64,000 bases of DNA from Gammaproteobacteria bacterium (GTDB lineage: Bacteria; Pseudomonadota; Gammaproteobacteria; S012-40). Of the stretch, positions 62,622-64,000 are shown in pieces. The stretch spans positions 248,001-312,000 of the forward strand of contig JAOUMY010000001.1 of NCBI GenBank assembly GCA_029881255.1. The letters are read 5' to 3'. Within the stretch, counting starts at the first letter, position 1, and each line of letters starts with the position of its first letter. The notes beneath the pieces were generated by a model, which saw only the letters and a program-made list of their open reading frames with translations, was not told the DNA's origin and searched no databases. The translations under genes were made by a program, and so were the position numbers.

Positions 62622-64000
62622 ATGTCATCACACAAGACATTAAACGCAGTGGCGCTAGGTGTGCTTTTAGCACTGGCAAATGGCTGCGCAACCAGCATCA
62701 AGGAAATCAAGGCGTCTCCAGAGAAGGAAGATGTCGTGCGCCTTCAGGCCATGCCTACCAATGAGGCCATAATGGAGGCGGAAACCTATATTACCCGTTC
62801 ACGTGAAAGCGAACTGGATTTCCTTACGCCCCAACATTTCGATCTCGCCACCCAGGCAATCACTGAAGCCAAGGATATGTTAGCGCAGAACCAGCCACGG
62901 CAGCATGTCGTACAAAAGGTTGCTGTCGCAGAAGCCATGTTAAAAAACGGCGAGCGTGTTGCGCGTCAAATAAAGGCGACGCTTGCGGACGAACTGACGA
63001 TCAAATCCAATCTGGATGAGCTAAACGCCGGCGAGATATATCGTGGCGAATACGGCAGTCTGATTGCACGGCTAAACAACATAATTCGTCAGGTTGAAGA
63101 AGGTAAACGCGCCGAAAAAGAAGAACGCGAGAGTCTTCTCGCCGAGATGAGTAAGCTTGAAAAGAAATCCATCACATATAGTGCATTAAAAGAACCCAAA
63201 GAGATATTAAAGCGCGTTAAATACCGCGGCGGCGCCGAGCTTGCGCCACAGACCTATAACGAGGCGCTTGAGGTATATCGCAAGGCCGAAGAATTTATCA
63301 ATCTCAATCCTCACATGCGCGCAGCCGTCGAACAATTGTCAGATGAAGCGCTATTTGCCGCCAAAAGGGCTCTATATATAGTGGAAGAGGTCGCATCTCT
63401 CTCTCACAAAATCAGTATGTCTATGGAGCAGGTGGTACTTGATGAAGAATATCGGCTTTCGCGTGTCGCGCAGGCTTTGTCCACTCATGACGTGAGAGAC
63501 AATCCATTAGAGGTTCAATCAGAATTACTGGCGCGTTATGTTGAAGAGCTATCTACACAGCAGAAACGTCAGGAAGACCTGGTAATTGCCTTACGAGATA
63601 CCTTGATCAAGGTGAGAGATTCATCGACGCCGGAAGCAGTGAATGCCTCCATCCGCAAGTTAAAGAAGGAGAACGGCGAGTTGGTCGCCAAAGATGCGCT
63701 TTACTCGGCAAAAGTCTCGCAATTACAAGCAGAATTGGAAGCCAAGGAAAGCCAACTTGCGCTGACAAATAATAGGCTGGAGCGTACCGAAAAGGCATTA
63801 ACCATGTCCGAAATGGAAAGCCAGGCACTTAGCATGACGGTACAACAGCAAAAACAGCAGGCGGCAGAACTCAACACTCCTCCTCAGGCGGAAACACTCA
63901 CCAAAGAAAGTGCCAATGAAGAAGATAGTAACTCGCTAGCGGATGCCGATTCTGGTGAAGTCGCGAGTCAGGAAGTGGCCTTCGGAGACGAAGTAAGCGC
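62622..64000 (+). CDS. Coiled-coil lipoprotein, 5' part (runs off the window)
   Basis: The frame opens at ATG 62622 and stays open to the edge (459 codons). The signal peptide ends in lipobox LANGC, so Cys is at about residue 22. The region about 30-150 is helical with patterns of the DUF4398 type (LATQAITEAKDML, VQKVAVAEAML). Further on it is a long charged coiled coil (QLQAELEAKESQLALTNNRLE). Proteins of this layout often end in an OmpA-like peptidoglycan-binding domain; that part would lie outside the window. It has its own promoter. Confidence 0.85.
   Translation, partial: MSSHKTLNAVALGVLLALANGCATSIKEIKASPEKEDVVRLQAMPTNEAIMEAETYITRSRESELDFLTPQHFDLATQAITEAKDMLAQNQPRQHVVQKVAVAEAMLKNGERVARQIKATLADELTIKSNLDELNAGEIYRGEYGSLIARLNNIIRQVEEGKRAEKEERESLLAEMSKLEKKSITYSALKEPKEILKRVKYRGGAELAPQTYNEALEVYRKAEEFINLNPHMRAAVEQLSDEALFAAKRALYIVEEVASLSHKISMSMEQVVLDEEYRLSRVAQALSTHDVRDNPLEVQSELLARYVEELSTQQKRQEDLVIALRDTLIKVRDSSTPEAVNASIRKLKKENGELVAKDALYSAKVSQLQAELEAKESQLALTNNRLERTEKALTMSEMESQALSMTVQQQKQQAAELNTPPQAETLTKESANEEDSNSLADADSGEVASQEVAFGDEVS

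Overview
The window looks like a chromosomal segment of a gammaproteobacterium. The evidence is the set of conserved housekeeping genes and their order: rpsU-yqeY-dnaG-rpoD, ileS-lspA, ampD-ampE, rep, comM, ubiK, rlmA, glnK-amtB behind a sigma-54 promoter, speA/speE, rsd/algQ and a DUF2835 gene. A 27-CxxCH cytochrome, several c-di-GMP and two-component proteins, and copper and nickel regulators suggest a free-living, redox-versatile bacterium. I cannot name the genus.

Layout. 1-1.5 kb: end of a urease accessory operon (ureE, ureF, ureG). 1.7-6 kb: ileS-lspA followed by a Nudix/ThiE-like fusion. 6-11 kb: an NTF2-like gene and two large lipoproteins of unknown function. 11-11.9 kb: a CAU-anticodon tRNA gene interrupted by a 235-nt group I intron, with a free-standing HNH endonuclease gene diverging from it. 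12-17.9 kb: the macromolecular-synthesis operon (minus strand) and divergent tsaD. 18.5-25.5 kb: an HD-GYP phosphodiesterase, a 1.5-kilo-residue lipoprotein made of three propeller-like modules, and small genes. 25.5-30.3 kb: a copper-handling block (frameshifted Met-rich outer-membrane protein, csoR, copZ, copA) with a CsoR-type operator inside the copA promoter. 30.6-35.3 kb: an AT-rich accessory island with one 1257-residue nuclease-STAND-like NTPase, then tandem 176-bp repeats carrying pieces of the neighbouring tRNA-Arg. 35.4-53.9 kb: mostly core genes (rep, c-di-GMP and receiver proteins, rlmA, comM, ubiK, glnK-amtB, HPP, CDGSH, adenylate cyclase, polyamine genes, rsd, a FemAB-like acyltransferase, an Hpt protein). 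53.9-60.1 kb: DUF2835, then a NikR-operator-like palindrome, an OprB-like porin, a 27-heme cytochrome, nikR, and ampD-ampE. 60-64 kb: a P1B-ATPase-like protein that has lost most catalytic motifs, and the start of a coiled-coil lipoprotein that runs off the window.

How the genes connect. Nickel: urease maturation at the left end and nikR at 58 kb form a nickel economy; the palindrome before the porin suggests that porin, cytochrome and nikR are one nickel-linked unit (inference). Copper: CopA exports, CopZ carries and CsoR represses. Nitrogen: GlnK/AmtB handle ammonium, which fits a urease-bearing cell. Polyamines: divergent speA and speE.

Most noteworthy for follow-up are the tRNA group I intron with its HNH neighbour, the single-gene nuclease-NTPase candidate defence system beside a repeat-scarred tRNA-Arg, the porin/27-heme cytochrome/nikR block, and the degenerate P-type ATPase. 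All identifications come from reading motifs; no database search was run.
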